Source of the DNA: Curtobacterium sp. MCBA15_009
Lineage (GTDB): Bacteria > Actinomycetota > Actinomycetes > Actinomycetales > Microbacteriaceae
Assembly (NCBI RefSeq): GCF_001864895.1
Contig: NZ_MJGO01000007.1
Span: 838 to 36,142 of the forward strand
Length of the DNA: 35,305 nucleotides
Direction: 5' to 3'
The notes beneath the pieces are model-generated. The model was not told the origin of the DNA. It worked only from the letters and a program-made list of their open reading frames with translations, and did not search any database. Each line of letters begins with the position of its first letter. Positions within the stretch are counted from its first letter, which is position 1. This document shows positions 34,460-35,305 of the stretch, piece by piece. A program made the position numbers and the translations under genes.

Positions 34460-35278
34460 GTGCACCCCGTCCGCATCGACTCCCTCGACGACCCCCGTCT
34501 CGACGACTTCGCCCGCCTGACCGACGTGGCCCTGCGCCGGGTGACCGAGCCCGAGGGCGGGCTGTACATCGCCGAGTCGAACACGGTCATCGAGCGCGCG
34601 GTCCGGGCCGGACACGTGCCGCGCAGCGTGCTCGTGCAGGAGAAGTGGCTGGACAGCGTCCTGCCGCTCGTCGCGGACCACGACGGCCCGGTCTTCGTCG
34701 GCCCCGACGCGCTGCTCGAGGAGCTCACCGGCTTCCGCATGCACCGCGGGGCGATCGCCGCCGTGCACCGCCCCGCGCTGCCGAGCGTCGCCGACGTGGT
34801 GCGGGACGCCCACCTGGTCGTCGTCCTCGAGGACATCGTCGACCACACGAACGTCGGCGCGGTGTTCCGCAGCGTCGCCGGGCTCGGCGCCGACGCCGTG
34901 CTCGTCAGCCCCCGGTGCGCCGACCCGCTCTACCGCCGGAGCGTCCGCGTGAGCATGGGCACGGTCCTGCAGGTGCCGTGGACCCGGATCGGTGACTGGC
35001 CGGAGGCCGGCGAGGAGCTCACGGCACAGGGCTTCCACGTCGCCGCCATGGCGCTCACCGACCGGTCCGTCGACCTCGACGCCTTCGTCGCCGACGTCCC
35101 CGAGCGCGTCGCGCTCGTGATGGGCACCGAGGGCCAGGGCCTGACCCCGGCCGCGATCGCGGCGGCCGACACCACGGTGCGGATCCCGATGGCGCACGGC
35201 GTCGACTCGCTGAACGTCGCCGCGGCGAGCGCCGTCGGCCTCTGGGCGGTCCGGGACGCCCAGCGCCGCAGCGCGTAG
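34460..35278 (+). CDS. SpoU/TrmH-family RNA 2'-O-methyltransferase
   Basis: The 272-aa protein is a SPOUT-class methyltransferase acting on tRNA or rRNA ribose. The N-terminal part (about 1-110) is the substrate-binding domain typical of TrmH/RlmB-like proteins, including LYIAESNTVIERAV. The catalytic knot shows motif 1 DHTNVGAVFRS, motif 2 VALVMGTEGQGLTP and motif 3 IPMAHGVDSLNVAAASAVGLW. Target base cannot be told from sequence. The start is GTG at 34460; GGAAC lies about 8 bases upstream. Divergent from the sirtuin gene. Confidence 0.93.
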   Translation: MHPVRIDSLDDPRLDDFARLTDVALRRVTEPEGGLYIAESNTVIERAVRAGHVPRSVLVQEKWLDSVLPLVADHDGPVFVGPDALLEELTGFRMHRGAIAAVHRPALPSVADVVRDAHLVVVLEDIVDHTNVGAVFRSVAGLGADAVLVSPRCADPLYRRSVRVSMGTVLQVPWTRIGDWPEAGEELTAQGFHVAAMALTDRSVDLDAFVADVPERVALVMGTEGQGLTPAAIAAADTTVRIPMAHGVDSLNVAAASAVGLWAVRDAQRRSA

Positions 35279-35283
35279 CACCC

Positions 35284-35305
35284 AGTACCCACTACCCACT
35301 ACCCA
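35284..35305. repeat. short tandem repeat at the window edge
   Basis: About three copies of the 7-base unit TACCCAC follow the methyltransferase stop codon and run off the end of the window, so full length is unknown. Confidence 0.6.

Overview
This is a 35.3 kb chromosomal window from a very GC-rich actinobacterium. GC-biased codon third positions, GTG starts, TAnnnT -10 boxes placed directly in front of start codons, a suf operon with a Rieske-type ferredoxin gene inside it, and a GlgC/GT4 glycogen pair beside a serB gene all fit Microbacteriaceae, with Curtobacterium as my best guess (inference; no 16S is present). I see no phage genes, insertion sequences, tRNA or rRNA genes or CRISPR array. 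Most of the window is core chromosome, with one tightly packed accessory-type island at about 15.9-26.8 kb.

Layout. 0-1.05 kb: heme A synthase (ctaA, minus). 1.3-5.5 kb: iron-sulfur assembly operon sufB-sufD-ferredoxin-sufC-DUF59 protein (plus), closed by a 46-bp perfect palindrome. 5.5-5.86 kb: repeat-rich gap. 5.86-6.46 kb: bioY (minus). 6.58-8.17 kb: ABC-F ATPase (plus). 8.2-8.8 kb: gap with three degenerate units of about 132 bp. 8.8-10.5 kb: DUF3099 membrane protein, a small Cys-rich protein and SURF1 (minus). 10.7-11.4 kb: fabG. 11.4-12.06 kb: serB. 12.16-14.65 kb: divergent glgC and glgA/glgM. 14.65-15.8 kb: a stand-alone ABC ATPase and ribosomal protein L31 type B. 15.9-26.8 kb: tellurite/stress (Ter) island on the minus strand. 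26.9-29.4 kb: DEDDh exonuclease and trehalose synthase TreS (minus). 29.5-31.6 kb: alpha/beta hydrolase and a GT4 glycosyltransferase (plus). 31.6-32.0 kb: gap with inverted repeats. 32.0-34.4 kb: sirtuin, histidine phosphatase and a membrane-anchored unknown protein (minus). 34.5-35.3 kb: SpoU/TrmH RNA methyltransferase (plus).

The most interesting system is the Ter island. In transcription order it reads DUF475/TerC-like membrane protein, three TerD-type proteins (two near-identical), TelA, a 185-aa unknown, a fourth TerD that lacks the acidic calcium-site segment, a 287-aa unknown with a Pro/Ala-rich N-terminal half, an HpcH/citrate-lyase-like aldolase, an 878-aa fusion protein (PRTase, TRSP, StiP/second PRTase, PELOTA), and a HAD phosphatase. 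Six of the last seven genes are joined by 4-base start/stop overlaps or gaps of 18 bases or less, which argues for one translated unit. Comparative genomics has proposed that such modules make a nucleoside-like molecule tied to Ter stress responses; the product is not established.

Other themes. GlgC, the GT4 glucan enzyme and TreS are three parts of an ADP-glucose/trehalose/alpha-glucan network, but GlgE and maltokinase are not in the window. CtaA and SURF1 both serve cytochrome oxidase assembly. At least six genes appear to be leaderless, with a TAnnnT box 6-7 bases before the start codon. Three intergenic gaps carry unrelated local repeats with 113-133 bp spacing next to or near terminators.
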